Assembly: GCA_022315425.1 (NCBI GenBank)
Contig: JAIUPT010000023.1
Coordinates: 28,818-92,817 of the forward strand
DNA length: 64,000 bases
Source of the DNA: Pseudevernia furfuracea
Taxonomy: Eukaryota; Ascomycota; Lecanoromycetes; Lecanorales; Parmeliaceae
Direction of reading: 5' to 3'
In this document: piece after piece, positions 1-11,112 of the stretch
How positions within the stretch are numbered: position 1 is the first letter of the stretch
Layout of the letters: every line of letters begins with the position of its first letter
The notes under the pieces: generated by a model
Database searches by the model: none
What the model saw: the letters and a program-made list of their open reading frames with translations, nothing else
Told to the model about the DNA's origin: nothing
Translations under genes and position numbers: made by a program

Positions 1-98
<98 letters not shown>
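1..98. repeat. (TAT)n microsatellite
   Basis: An uninterrupted trinucleotide TAT/TTA tract begins at the left edge of the window, so its full length is unknown. No coding potential. The remaining sequence up to 410 is AT-rich spacer downstream of nad1; it carries short copies of the dispersed element described at 14289 (for example near 330 and 380) and no gene that I recognise. Confidence 0.95.
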
Positions 99-99
<1 letters not shown>

Positions 100-410
100 T
101 AGAATTGTTTGTTATCTTTAAATATTATGTAATACATTAGTGTTTATATGATATAATAAGTACATAATATTATCTCACTTGTGAGGAAAAAAACAAGATA
201 TATTAAACAATATTTGAATGAATAAATACATTATAGCAGTTAATCTTGTGATAAGATTCACATATAGGAATTTCTAGTAAAATAATTATCCAAGGCTGAT
301 GATTTGCAACTAAATATAATATTCTGATGCTCCGCAACCCAATTGTGGTTCTCTTTTCTGAAGAAAAAGAAGGACTGATGCTTCGCAACAAGAAGTATTT
401 TTCTTATCTT

Positions 411-3400
411 CTATAAAAGGGAAACATTAGTAGGTATGATTTCAAAACTGTATAAAATACAGGGAAGTAATATTATAAAAGCTATTACTAATGGTAATAG
501 TACAGTTCAGCAAAATGACATCAATTGATCATAACGTATTCTTGGAAAAGAAGCTCTTACCCAAATGAATACAAATATCATAACACAGGCCTTAAATCCC
601 AAGGTTAGACCATATATCATTCCTTCTATTAAGGGGTCAGAGAATAAAGTTTCATAACCATTGTCTATAATACTAAGATATAGATATAAATCGATAGCCT
701 TAATCAAATATAGAAGAGATGTAAAATTTAGTAAATAACCACCTAAGAAGAGTATACTTGTTAAAATACTAATAAGAACAATACTAGCATATTCGGCTAA
801 GAAGAAAAAAACAAATATAACTGCTGCATGTTCTGTCATAAAACCACTAACTAGCTCAGATTCCGAACATATATTATACGTTTTTCACTTTAAAACGGTA
901 TATTTTTTGTAAACAAGCCCTGAATTTAGAGATTTACCTAGCGTATGCGAAGCATCGTTAGATATGCTTAAATGTTTAGCTAACACAAGGTTGTTTTTAA
1001 ACTTATAAGTTAATTTACCATCTAAGCCATAAATACCTGTAGGCTGATAATGTTTATTTTTTCTAAGACTTATTTTATTTTTGTTTTTGTTTTTGCTTAA
1101 CTCATTATGTACTGTACCAAACATAAGGTTTAATGAACTAGGTTTACTTATTAGTCTAAGCGCTTCTATTGTGTGATTTATCATGCTCTGCAACCCCCAT
1201 GGGATTACGTTTGTCCTTATATTGCTCAGATATTTTAGTCCTAGCCTCTGTGTTGCAAAGCATCATGTTTGTAACCCTCAAGGCTTGTAGCCTTTTCCTA
1301 AAGTTATAAAGAGTGTTAAAGTCAAACTTGATGCTTTGCAACAAGATAACTAGTTTATAAATCAGTAAGAGCTTTACTGCTAATAATTTTACTGATTTTC
1401 TCCCCCTTCTCATGTAGAAAAAAAAGAAAGGGAAAAACATATGAAAAGTATCCGTATACACAAAAGTTAAAGCTATGTAAACCATAATTTAGGATTGTTT
1501 TTTTGCAATGCTACATTAGACTTTTTACCCGTTATATGCCAGACTTATATAAGTCTGGCATATAGATCTTTAGCGCTTCCAACGTATTGCTTATTGTTTA
1601 TAGTAATAACAAAACAGTAAATACCTCCTTTATGCTTTAAGACGTCACAATAAGATAATATATGATTATTATCATCTAGTTTAATAATTTTTATAAGTAT
1701 AAGTATAGGTACGGGTAAGGGTAAGGGTAAGGGTAAGGCTAAGGACGCTAAACACAAAGTAGAATGGCTTTTATGTCTTACCATAGCATATTTACTATGT
1801 GTTTTATAAGGTAAATTTCCAGTATATATCAAGTTAAGATTTATGTTAAGATCCGTATTTTCATACAAATTCGGACTATATCTTATTAAATACAAAAAAT
1901 TGCATTAATGATTGCATGTAGTCTCTGAGGATCCTAATAGGATAATTACATTATCCGTTTGTTTCCTGCTGATTGTCCTATGTTTAGGGTTTTCCAGCAA
2001 ATGGCAATCTTTAACTAGACCAAATCATTATTAGTTTATAGCCTCGGCCAAATCAAATGGAGCTCTATTTGTTTCTGCTATGGATCCTATAAGAAAAATT
2101 ATAAATATAGGCAATAGTGGTACAATATATCAGATTGCTTTTTGCATTTCTGTATTAACTGTTAAGTTTAAGCTACCTGATAATAATATAACAAGCAAAA
2201 TAGCTGAGCTTAAAATCAATTCATAGCTAATTAGTTGAGCAGTACTTCTTAATGAACCTAAAAATGCATACTTAGAATTAGCTGATCCAAATTTGTTATT
2301 GTATAAGCTCTTTATCTTATACTTCCATAATTCACATTATGGTTCAGACTATATCATAATCTTATATAGATTAATATTTTTATCAAAATATACTACAAAG
2401 AATCTGTGACTATTAATTTATATACGCAATGCTTTGCAATGCTTCGCAATGCTTCGCAAGAAGTAAATAAATCTACTACATATTATTTTTTAGTTGTTTT
2501 ATTATAAAAGAATCCAATTGTTTACTATCAGATGTAGCTGTTTTTGTATCTAAATGTCTTTTAATAGTTCTATATTCTACATTAAAATATTCAGCAGCTA
2601 ACTTTAAACTAGGAAAATTATTTATTAAATCTAATGTTTGTGTGTTATAAGCTCAAACCTTTTTCTTATCTTATTACCTAAGTGTAAGGTATTTATATTA
2701 GTAAGTAATTTCTTTATCAGTAAGTTGCTTACTAAATAAATATGTACCTTTTATTCCTTCTTACTAGTATCAATGAAATAATTAACAACATTTATGCTTA
2801 TACCTATTGCATATTATGCTTGACTTTCAGATACAAAAGGATTTCCTTTTATTAATTAGAGTGTTTTTTGATACGCTCAAACTTCTTCAGCTATATTGCT
2901 GTTAAGTTTGAAATCATTTGATACAGTTTTAACTAACTTAAATGTTTCTTTTAAATCTATAATAGGTTTACTCTTTTACAATTTACCTCTAGATGGAATA
3001 TTAGTATCTATATAGATAGATATTGTTCCTCTTACTCTTACTATTACTCTTACTCTTACTCTTACTCTTACTCTTACTCTTACTCTTACTCTAGCTATTT
3101 TTTGTAGTTGACTATCTATAATGCTTTTATATTTAGCATATTTTTGATTTATATGATTACTCATAATTTCATAAACATACACTTCTTTAGATTTACCACT
3201 TACATAAATTGTATTATTATATTTTAACATGGATAATTTAGTAGCTAAAGTATCATATATTTGTCATTCATAAAATGAAAATGAAGAAGAAAAGGTAGTA
3301 TTTAATAAAAAAAGGTCTTTTTGTTTTTGTAAATAATAATTTTCTTTAGCTCTAGTGCTCAACATATTTCTATTATTGATATTTTAAATTGTTCTCAACC

Positions 3401-4676
3401 TACTAGATTTACGAACAAATGAAATTTGCTATTAGTATTAGCTTGTAAATGATTGTTTAATCTTCTTTTAAATAAAGTAGTTCTACCTACCTATCTAGTA
3501 TACTAGACAATTATATTTATATTCTATAAGAGATATACAACTAAATTATCCTCCTTTTTTTACAAGTTCAGACCTATTGTTTATATCATTATAAGTAACT
3601 AAAACTTTATCATCAAAAGGTTTTGCAATAGCATTTCTATCTATAGTCTTTAGTCTATAGTCTTTAGTCTATAGTCTTTAGTCTTTAGTCTTTAGTCTTT
3701 AGATAGATCTTTTATATAAATATTATGTAGTGGCTTTAATTCCTCAATGTTTAAAAATTTTTTCCCTTTTTAGTTGCGCAAGCAATACCTTCAATTTTAG
3801 TTGAATAATATCTTTTACCTACTGGATTAGGCTTGCCCACTATATATAATCTACTAAAAAGTCTATAAGTAGGTATATAAGTAGTAGATGGAATAAAAAC
3901 CTTAGAATTGAAGGCTTTGTTACCATGAATAACAAAAAAAATAGTCGGGTCTATAGTAGCATTATTTAAATTTGTGGCTAAGACACTAGATAATTTAGGC
4001 TTAGCCTTTAAACTTGATAATAAAATAATGTTTTTAAGATTTTGGGCGCTCGTGGTAAAGTTATTGACTTCTCTTGAGTCTCATCTACTAGTCGTTGAGT
4101 ATTTAAAGTTTAATCAATAGTTTATTAAAACAATTAAAACTATTTCATACCTTATTTTAACAAAATATGTTAAGAAAATTAAACTAGAATTTTCTTCAAG
4201 TTAACTTTGAAAGATTCATTTAAAAACGTTTCTTGAAATTCACCCAATGTTTTACTTATTACTCACGTAATAAGGGGACTAATCGTTAATCCTGCTAATA
4301 ATATACCATAAGTAGATAAGGAAGAAACTGCTAACATATAAAGTATTCCTAAATCAAAGTCTCATATAGCTAGACCAGGACCATATGGTATAACAGAAAA
4401 TCCTAACAAGGAAAAGATTAAAGTTATGATAGGTCCAAGAAAAAATAAAACTAAATTAGCTTGCGTGGGGGAAACATATTCTTTTAAAAGAAGCTTTAAG
4501 GCATCTGCAAATGCCTGTAATAGACCATAATATCCTACTATATTAGGCCCTAATCTTCTTTGCATACTTGCCATTGTTTTTCTCTCTGCAACCGTAACAT
4601 AAGCCACGGTTAATAATACTGGCACGGTTACTATTATAACTTCTATAACAGATATAAAGATAGGTGAATATAACAT
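411..4676 (-). CDS. nad1: NADH dehydrogenase subunit 1, three exons
   Basis: Membrane-arm subunit of respiratory complex I at the quinone-binding junction. Exons on the minus strand: 4676-4289 (starts at ATG, MLYSPIFISVIEV), 2287-2040, 863-411 (stop TAG). Together they give 1089 nt, 362 residues, the usual family length. Conserved blocks: AERKTMASMQRRLGPN in exon 1, AETNRAPFDLAEA at the end of exon 2, and FLAEYAS with FLGGYL in exon 3. Several Trp residues are coded by TGA. Both introns end in G after a T-ending exon. Both introns hold decayed GIY-YIG genes. The subunit assignment is certain; splice positions were inferred from protein continuity. Confidence 0.93.
885..1895 (-). pseudogene. 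Decayed GIY-YIG homing endonuclease in nad1 intron 2
   Basis: Lies in nad1 intron 2 (2039-864), a group I intron whose core is at about 2030-1915 (AATCAGCAGGAAAC, then the TCAGAGACTACA P7 strand). The N-terminal piece at about 1650-1550 has GGIYCF followed by QYVGSAKDLYARL, the GIY-YIG signature. The frame is then cut by a 32-nt palindrome at 1533-1564. The C-terminal piece at 1193-885 has a NUMOD1-like stretch with YGLDGKLTYKF and SHTLGKSLNSG. A (GGGTAA)n-like tract at 1713-1743 also sits in the upstream part. The gene is broken into at least three frames and is unlikely to make active enzyme. Confidence 0.75.
1533..1564. repeat. 32-nt perfect palindrome
   Basis: The arms TATATGCCAGACTTAT and ATAAGTCTGGCATATA are exact reverse complements with no loop. 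It interrupts the GIY-YIG remnant of nad1 intron 2 just after its YVG motif, so it probably arrived by insertion. Similar perfect hairpins occur at 13082, 30847, 30952 and 57255. Confidence 0.9.
2976..3560 (-). pseudogene. Decayed GIY-YIG endonuclease in nad1 intron 1
   Basis: Lies in nad1 intron 1 (4288-2288). At about 3485-3330 the minus strand reads VGRTTLFKRRLNNHLQ and then FKISIIEIC, matching the region that follows GIY-YIG in this family. The upstream YIG part has stops. The C-terminal piece (3230-2976) is split by a Val-Arg dipeptide tract made by a (CTTACT)n microsatellite at about 3030-3093. More simple repeats (CTTTAGTCTATAGT type) lie at 3650-3700. The gene is clearly dead. The P7 3' strand of the intron core is visible near 2340-2360. 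Confidence 0.65.
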
Positions 4677-5035
4677 GGTATTAATAATAAGACATATTAT
4701 ATGTCATGAGAAAAAATAATCATATGAACTTAAAAACTAGATCTCATAATAATATAAATTAAAAATACAAGTAAACTAGGATTTTTTTAGTTTTAAAGTG
4801 TTATCATGCTACGATAATAATTATAATGTTATAAATGGAAAATAGAAACTGTTTATTATTAGTAGCATATATGTTTGTAAAAAAGGAAATAAGCAATAAC
4901 AATAGACAAAAACCATTATGTAATGCCATACTTCTTGCGAAGCATACTTCGCATGCGAAGCATCAGCAAAAAAAGTAACTTTATGAAAAAGCATAAAGAA
5001 AAGATTAGTATTACGTGTAAGCTAAAAAATATTAA
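4677..5035. other. Spacer between tRNA-Arg and nad1
   Basis: About 360 bases of AT-rich spacer upstream of the nad1 ATG. A cluster of the short dispersed element lies near 4935-4965 (TTGCGAAGCA and its complement). I see no gene in it; a leader or processing site would be expected here but no motif is recognisable. Confidence 0.6.
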
Positions 5036-5105
5036 TTCTTATCTAAGATTTGAACTTAGATCTAAACATTAGGAATATTCTGCTCTACCATTGAGCTAAT
5101 AAGAA
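5036..5105 (-). tRNA. trnR(ccu): tRNA-Arg(CCU)
   Basis: A 70-nt cloverleaf on the minus strand. Acceptor arms TTCTTAT and ATAAGAA pair completely. D stem GCTC/GAGC with loop AATGGTA; anticodon stem GAATA/TGTTT with loop TTCCTAA giving anticodon CCU; variable loop AGAT; T stem CTAAG/CTTAG with loop TTCAAAT. CCU reads AGG, so Arg. It sits between the cox2 tail copies and nad1 and may serve as a processing signal between them. It is the only tRNA I could fold in the window. Confidence 0.92.
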
Positions 5106-5219
5106 CAGGACTGATATATAAATATATACAATACCTAGAATAAAAGCGTATAGATATAAAGAGATACAAAAATTAACAATGTAATTTTTACTTATGTTTT
5201 TATAACAAGTGTAAATTAT

Positions 5220-5285
5220 CTATTGTTGTTGTAGTCAAAAAACAAATTTTTCCATAGACACTGATTCTATAACAATGTGGATAAC
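5220..5285 (-). pseudogene. Displaced cox2 3' end (spare tail, copy D)
   Basis: The minus strand reads HIVIESVSMEKFVF, Trp (TGA), LQQQ, stop TAG, which is a full Cox2 C-terminal end. The true cox2 exon at 7607-7509 reads PIVIESVSIEKFIS, Trp, LQEQ, stop. No cox2 body is attached here. It is the most distal of four tails, so probably the native end stranded when mobile HEG elements inserted. Downstream, 5106-5219 is plain spacer. Confidence 0.8.
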
Positions 5286-5289
5286 TATG

Positions 5290-5990
5290 GCTTAGCTTAG
5301 TTTTTACTACGTAGTAACATCTTTAAAAAAGTAATTATAATCATAAGAAAAAAAAAGAGATGCTTGATATTCAGTGACAAAACTTGAGTATTCATACACT
5401 TGCCAAATCTTAATAGTGTAAAGGATAAAAAATACTCTAGATTGTAACCCAGACAGCATGGGAATGCACCGCAATGAAGCTTCATTGCAGAGCGGAACCT
5501 CAGCACAAAAAAAAGATAGCTGTTACAAAACATCTAATCATAAAAAATTAGAAGTAAGCTCCGATAGTTAGTAAAATAAAACCAATAACTAAAAGGCGGA
5601 TGAATTAAGATTAAAAATACTAAAGAGCCCTTTACTTAATAGCAAAACGAACACAGCCATTAGGATATATACACGAAATAACATGCTGGTTACGTTTAAA
5701 ACTACCCAGTAGTAGGGCCCTACAAGAACAAGATGCAATACCAACCAGTATAATTTTAGCAAATGATAGAAAATTTATCAACAAAGCCTAGTACCAAATT
5801 AGGAAGACCCAAATAAGGTCAAGAAAATGTTAAAGTTGTAGTAGCTATCATGTATATTGTCATATTATAAAAATTAAAATAAAAAAAGGGGGTAGATACC
5901 CGGACCATGTAGTGTATCAAGTTATCTGCTTCGCAAGTAATATATGAAGCTAATTTAAAATATATAATTATGCAAACGTAAAAATTGTTA
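5290..5990. other. Gene-poor stretch between cox2 tail copies
   Basis: About 700 bases without a supported gene. It has many stops in all minus-strand frames, a GC-richer patch near 5450-5500 and an AT-rich remainder. By position it should be the remains of an older HEG element inserted at the cox2 3' end, but I could not see GIY-YIG motifs in it. Confidence 0.4.
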
Positions 5991-5997
5991 ACTACCA

Positions 5998-6180
5998 TTA
6001 ATGGTAGTATATTAACTGTTTAACAAGATGATGATAATTGCTAGGTATTGCTGACTTAATAACAATACTTGTAGTTATAAGGTGAATATTTCTGTTGAAA
6101 CGGACTCTATAACAATAGATAGTGAACTGTGTACTATAGCACAAATCTCTCTTAGACACTGATTCTATTACCATAGGCAT
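5998..6180 (-). pseudogene. Two nested cox2 tail copies (B, C) and start of a dead HEG
   Basis: From 6180 the minus strand reads MPMVIESVSK, a truncated cox2 tail (copy B), then joins at about 6150 a second tail (copy C) reading EICAIVHSSLSIVIESVS and TEIFTL before TAA, where the true gene has the Trp codon TGA. In the +1 frame, copy C also encodes RDLCYSTQF and YCYRVRFNRN, matching the N-terminus of the intact GIY-YIG HEG upstream (RNLWYTTQF, YCYRVRFNRE). This is therefore the start of an older, mostly lost copy of the same element. Confidence 0.75.
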
Positions 6181-6225
6181 GCGGTTATTTCTTGTTGTCT
6201 ATTAAGTACATTACCACAAGGAGGT

Positions 6226-7605
6226 TTAATCTATTTCATACTCAAAAGTTAATCCCTTATACACTCCACCCTTTATAAGGTTTCTGTTTATAGATTTACG
6301 ATCTAACTTTATACCCTGAGTTTCGTAATGCCTAACTGCATCCATAATACTGAAAAAGATCTTTTTACTATTATGAGAAATAGATTTTACAACTAGACCT
6401 TTGTTCCTTTTGTTTTTTTTAGGTTCAACTACTACTTTGTTTTTGTATTCCTCCATTAACAGGTCTAGCTTTTCAAAATCAAAATTAGCGGGTAAAGATT
6501 TTTCTTGGTATTTACAAAAAAAACCATGGAATTCCCTAGCTTCCTTAATACGTTTAGATAAAGTGGCTCTTTTTATAGTCAAACCAAGAGATCTTAAGTA
6601 AGATACACAACTTTTTAAAGAATCAAATTCTAAACTCTTTTGACAAGGGGCCACCAATTTATTTACTTTTTTAAATTCAATAACCACAGTTTTACATGCC
6701 CGAGTACCTAAGGCATATAAAGCTTTACGTTTTTCATTCATAACATTTAAAAGCTCTTTGCTGGTTAAGTTACTAGCAACAGTTGAATCTACAAGGAAAC
6801 TTAATAAGATAAAATAACCCAGATAAGGTACTTTAGTATTCAGATATTTATTACAAGAAGACTGATGTATACCTAATACCCTTTTTAAGCTAATTTTTGA
6901 TTGAGCATGATAATAGAGAATAGTACAAGACAAATCATATACATATATAGAATTAGCTGTTTGAGATCCAAAGTTAACAACCCTCAATGTATTTAAGTCA
7001 TACCTTTTATCTAATAACATATACTGTTCTAGAAGTAAGCAATCTGTAGTTTTAAATTTGTCATTATCTAGTCTATATATTTTTAGCTTAAAAGCACTAA
7101 GACCTTTCTTGCTGAGAATAGGTAGAAATAGACCACCAATACGTTTAACGTCGTCTTTAAAATAATATTCCATACGTCGCCTCAGAAGGTTAGATGAACC
7201 AACATACATAGACCTTGAAACTATGTGAGTAAAAACATATACTCCTCCAAAACCACTATATTTAGATTTACCAACCAAACTATAAAAAAAACTTTTACTC
7301 TCTTTAGTAATAGGAAGATCAAACTCTACCCCTTTAACCCTTAACAAAGCTTCTAGTTTTTGTGGAGTAATAGATACTTTTTGATATTTAAGTATACTGT
7401 TTAAAACTAAACTAGTTGTAGTATTACCACTCTGCATGTGTTCTAAAGCTAATCTCTCAGGACTATGAACTAAACTAGTATAGTTTTTTGTAGCTAAACG
7501 GTTGAAAGTTACTGTTCCTGTAGTCAAGAAATGAATTTCTCGATTGAAACGGACTCTATAACAATAGGCATTGAACTGTGTAGTATACCACAGATTTCTG
7601 AACAT
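6226..7605 (-). CDS. GIY-YIG homing endonuclease overlapping the cox2 3' end
   Basis: 459-residue free-standing HEG. The GIY-YIG motif is at about residues 118-140 (GGVYVFTHIVSRSMYVGSSN), followed by a long C-terminal region with repeated basic segments that probably bind DNA. ATG at 7605 lies inside the last cox2 exon, and the first about 32 codons are read in the +1 frame of cox2 (cox2 stops at 7509). Spare cox2 tails follow it. This matches the known behaviour of HEGs that insert at a gene 3' end and bring a replacement C-terminus, as described for Allomyces atp6. The frame is intact, so activity is plausible. A downstream start is possible because the first codons are shared with cox2. 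Confidence 0.88.
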   Translation of the reverse strand: MFRNLWYTTQFNAYCYRVRFNREIHFLTTGTVTFNRLATKNYTSLVHSPERLALEHMQSGNTTTSLVLNSILKYQKVSITPQKLEALLRVKGVEFDLPITKESKSFFYSLVGKSKYSGFGGVYVFTHIVSRSMYVGSSNLLRRRMEYYFKDDVKRIGGLFLPILSKKGLSAFKLKIYRLDNDKFKTTDCLLLEQYMLLDKRYDLNTLRVVNFGSQTANSIYVYDLSCTILYYHAQSKISLKRVLGIHQSSCNKYLNTKVPYLGYFILLSFLVDSTVASNLTSKELLNVMNEKRKALYALGTRACKTVVIEFKKVNKLVAPCQKSLEFDSLKSCVSYLRSLGLTIKRATLSKRIKEAREFHGFFCKYQEKSLPANFDFEKLDLLMEEYKNKVVVEPKKNKRNKGLVVKSISHNSKKIFFSIMDAVRHYETQGIKLDRKSINRNLIKGGVYKGLTFEYEID

Positions 7606-10419
7606 TGCAAATCTACCACTAATTAACCCGTATTTTGGTTAAAGAGGGTACTTCTTCCTAAGTATAAATAGCAATATTTATACCCTTTTAACAAAGAACA
7701 TTACATGTATAAGCGGTTCTTCTGCATCTTTTCAGGTGGGGTCTGACTATATCTTAAGCTTGCGCCAACCAACATTTAGTCGATGAACTGCACACCATTT
7801 ACGTATAAATGGTGCTTGGCTGCGGATTGCCCATATTCTTAATTATATAAGTTATCAATTTCGATTTTACCGTACCACGAGTCATTACCTGTGCCACCAG
7901 AGTATTACTAGCCTGATTTGGTTGAAATTGCTTTAGGGATTTCCCGCAATTTGAAGGTTTTGAGCCGAAGGTTCACTTCGACTATGGCCTCAGACCATAA
8001 AATGTTCCTTCCCTATTAATCATAACAGAAACTTGATTTAATCTTCCAGGATAAGCGTCACATTTAATACCTAAAGCAGGGCAAGCAAAAGAATGGATAA
8101 CGTCAGCACCTGTAACTATAAATCTAACATGAGTTAGTTCTGGTATAATAAGTCTATTATCCACTTCTAACATTCTCAAAGCACCGTCTTCTAAGTCAGA
8201 TTCAGGCACTAAATATGAATCAAATTCAATAAACTCATCATCACTATTTAAAAAATCAGGGTATTGGTAACTTCAATATCATTGGTGCGGAAGTTTTGAA
8301 ACAACCTTTCGACTGTACATTAAGCATGATAGACAAACATCTAAAACACCCACAAGTGACCCAGTCTGTTGCAACAGACATAAATAAAAAATAAATTGTC
8401 TACTGACAGTCTTGTATTATTAATAGATATCGGATAAAAATAATATATTAACTGTTTTCACTCATGTCGCCAAAGAGAAAAGTCTCTCTTTTCTCTTTAA
8501 GACCCCCGTCGGGATCTTAGGAATTAATAGATTCAACTTATTGCCTTTTCTTCTTTCCTAAGTAAAAATAAAAAAAGATAACTTTATTTTATTTTATTCG
8601 ATGCTCATGTTTCTTATTTTCATGATGCTTCGCAATGAAAAGAGAATCGCAACACTTAAAAAGATAAAAGCAAGAAAGAGCACTAACTAAGGCTCAATTA
8701 AGCTAGTGGTCTATATTCTACCCTTATTCTCCAACATAAAAATTATGTTTACTTTTACTTTATTGAATAAAAAAAGAAATATAAACATATCTATTAAGAT
8801 CACGACTATTACATAAATGTGAGGGGATTAAAAGAACTTATACTTTATTGCTTTTGTGTTGCTATTCTTTTCATTGCGAAGCATCATGAAAAGAATAAGC
8901 ATCACCTTATTTTTATTTTTATTTTTATTTTTATTTTTATTTTTATTTTTATTTTTATTTTTATTTTTATTTTTATTTTTATTTTTATTTTTATTTTTAT
9001 TTTTATTTTTATTTTTATTTTTATTTTTATTTTTATTTTTACGGAGCATATTTAACTATAAACCTAATTTATAGCGCATACTAGGTATAACATGGGGTAA
9101 GATCAATTTTCTTAGCTTTAATACTGATTCACCTTTAATATATATATTGAATATTGGCCAGGTGTATTAATCTTTTTAACAGTACAGTTTAAATCAAAGA
9201 GTTTTTTTAACAAATTAGCTAAAAGTTGCACTTCTTCTAATTTAAAACTATTGCTTGATATACTAACCCCTGGCTTAGCTCAGCCACCTTCATCCAAGAT
9301 CCAAATTGCTAAAGCTAAGGGTGTCAAATATTGTTCTAGCTTAACACTAAGCGTTTTTGTACCTTTTTTGTAAAACAGTTTATATATTATATTAAAATTC
9401 CTGAAAGCAAAGGTATTAAACTCATAAGCGTAGTGCTCTTTAATTTCTTCTCTTTTCATTGCGAAGCATCATGAATAGAAGAAGCATCAGATATTTTATT
9501 CCGAAGTTTTCTAGTGTACATTCTAGGTTTTAAGTTGGAACAATACTTTCGTAATAAAATTCATACAGTCAAAATAAATAGTCTTTATGTACTTGACTTT
9601 GTTTATAAGAAAATCTAGTACCTTATATAGTTCTTGCACTAGCATAGGAATCACCCAATAATGAACCAATAAGAACGGATATCACTTCCTCATTATGTGG
9701 TCCTATTCTATTAGAAGCCTTAACTTTAGCATGAAATGTTTTCTTGAAAGAAACAGGGTTAGTTAAAAAAGTAGTAAAGTTATGTTTTGTTTTGTATATC
9801 TAGTGATGCTCATGTTTGGCAATTGCAACAAAAAGCTTGTATTTTGGACTTGAGCTAGTCTAGGTACTAAAATATTATATTTTTCACCAGTACGGTTTGA
9901 CATAGGTGATGCTTCGCTACAAACCGTTAAACTGGTATCTTTTATTTTATTTAATATATGTAATTTAAGGCCACCCATAAAGAAACCTTCTGCTAGCACT
10001 GCCATAGCTGGATCACTTACTTCATCCATTAAATATAACAATTTAAAAGATGGAAAAGCGATTAAAATTAATATTAAGGCAGGTGTAATAGTTCATATTA
10101 GTTCGATCAATGTTCCATGACTTAAATATTTATGTGAAATTGGTGACTCTGTATTAGTATAGTTCTTAACTATTGATACTAGTAATCATCCTACCCCAAA
10201 TAATATTATAACTAAATAGAACAAGATATTGTCATGTAACTCCACTAAACCTTCCATTTGTGGAGTTGCACTATCCTGAAAATATATACCTCAAGGTCTA
10301 GGTGCATCACAGTGTAAAGGAGCTGCAGTTAAAGAGTCTGTGTTATTAGAGGAATGTAATAAGGTTAAAGAGTCTGTATTATTAGAGGAATGTAATAAAG
10401 TTAAAAACTCTGTGTACAT
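7509..10419 (-). CDS. cox2: Cytochrome c oxidase subunit 2, three exons
   Basis: Copper A subunit of complex IV. Exons: from the N-terminus to 9985, then 8287-7994, then 7607-7509 (stop TAA). Conserved: DAPRPWGIYFQDSATPQ at 10308, LYLMDEVSDPAM, HQWYWSYQYPDF, and CuA ligands in HSFACPALGIKC and QCSEICGILHSSM. Trp codons are often TGA. The first in-frame ATG close to the conserved body is 10419, giving 275 residues with a 37-residue leader that contains a tandem 12-residue repeat (LTLLHSSNNTDS twice). There is no stop upstream, however: the same frame is continuous with cob. The start is therefore uncertain, and production by cleavage of a longer precursor is possible. Confidence 0.9.
7608..7993 (-). 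other. cox2 intron 2, short group I intron without ORF
   Basis: A 386-nt intron between exons 8287-7994 and 7607-7509. The plus strand shows gactatatcttaagc, agtcgatgaactgcacacc and gcttggctgcggattgcc, a core nearly identical to the one in the nad4L intron at 63320-63580. The two introns are therefore related by transposition or common origin. No HEG inside. Confidence 0.8.
8908..9040. repeat. Hexanucleotide microsatellite (ATTTTT)n
   Basis: About 130 bases of a pure 6-nt repeat inside cox2 intron 1, just 3' of the dead HEG. It creates long artificial open frames on both strands that are not genes. Confidence 0.95.
9056..9760 (-). pseudogene. Broken LAGLIDADG endonuclease in cox2 intron 1
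   Basis: Lies in cox2 intron 1 (9984-8288). N-terminal part: KASNRIGPHNEEVISVLIGS then LLGDSYASARTI followed by TAA. The frame reopens after that stop and later reads LALAIWILDEGGWAKPG and VSISSNSFKLEE, ending in TAG. Both catalytic motifs (LLGD-S and WILDEGG type) are visible, as in the LAGLIDADG_2 family. At least two stops interrupt it. The intron core is at about 8530-8290, with gtgacccagtctgt, the same core type as cob introns 2 and 3. Confidence 0.8.
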
Positions 10420-10421
10420 AG

Positions 10422-11112
10422 AAAAAGGTAAAACGGTTAAACTTACCCCACATAACACAGCAAATAATGTATATATGCTATACTTATTGAAAGTAAGTAT
10501 GTATGGCTCGAGATTAATAATAAGTTTGTTTCTTTTATGTGAAGCAGGTCGATGTTCATTTCCATCTTTGTCTTTCCAGACTACAGGGCTACCTAAACCA
10601 TCATCGCCTGGTCTTCCGTTTTTTCGATCAGTCTCATCATCTTCTTTTTGTTGTTGTTCACGTTTTTTCTTTACTTCTTCATTGTGTTTTCGAAGTTCCA
10701 CCTTAAATTGTTTTTTAGCTTCCTCGTACTCTTTTATAGACTCATCATCTAATCCTCTGGTTTTTTTATAGTGTTCTATGCTTAATCCTTTGTCTTTAAG
10801 ATGTTGCTCAACAGTAATCCACTTAAATGGTCTTAGGTTACCATATTCATTAATTGGAAGGGGAGCGTCTGGAGAAACCAAACCATCAGCACGTACTCAT
10901 GCTTCAATTTTTCTGTCATATGCGACTTCTATGGTTGGACTTGCCCAGTAGCGCATCTTCTCTGCTATAAGGTCTATCTCACTGTACCCAGTTTTATTTT
11001 TTCACGTTACTATTTTTCCAGTATAAGGTTTTTTAAAGACATTAAATAAAACATCTAGACTTTGACCTTCTCATCATCCTGATAATACTATTGTGTTCTC
11101 CATATGTGGATG
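10422..11112 (-). CDS. In-frame linker joining cob to cox2
   Basis: The frame that encodes the end of cytochrome b continues here without TAA or TAG into cox2; TGA codons read as Trp. The about 230-residue segment starts GYLPWHPHMENTIV, has a W-rich patch, then an acidic and basic stretch rich in Glu, Lys and Gln that looks like a coiled coil (about 10760-10620), then a Gly/Asp patch (NGRPGDDGLGSP), a His/Lys patch and one hydrophobic segment (about 10500-10420). I do not recognise the family. It could be a C-terminal tail of cytochrome b, an N-terminal precursor of Cox2, or the spacer of a polyprotein cut by a protease. Confidence 0.7.

Noticed and set aside
1713..1743. GGGTAA repeats resembling a telomere
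   Set aside because: Only about five imperfect units, internal to an intron, with no end of molecule nearby; a simple microsatellite is enough.
8819..9074. Three overlapping open frames on both strands with Phe-Ile, Leu-Phe and Lys-Asn dipeptide-like runs
   Set aside because: They are produced by the (ATTTTT)n microsatellite in cox2 intron 1, which is open in most frames.
10340..10771. 143-codon plus-strand frame
   Set aside because: It is antisense to the cob-cox2 linker, whose minus frame is continuous with two conserved genes. The same reasoning removes plus-strand frames at 37652, 40121, 51778, 55720, 56726 and 59961.
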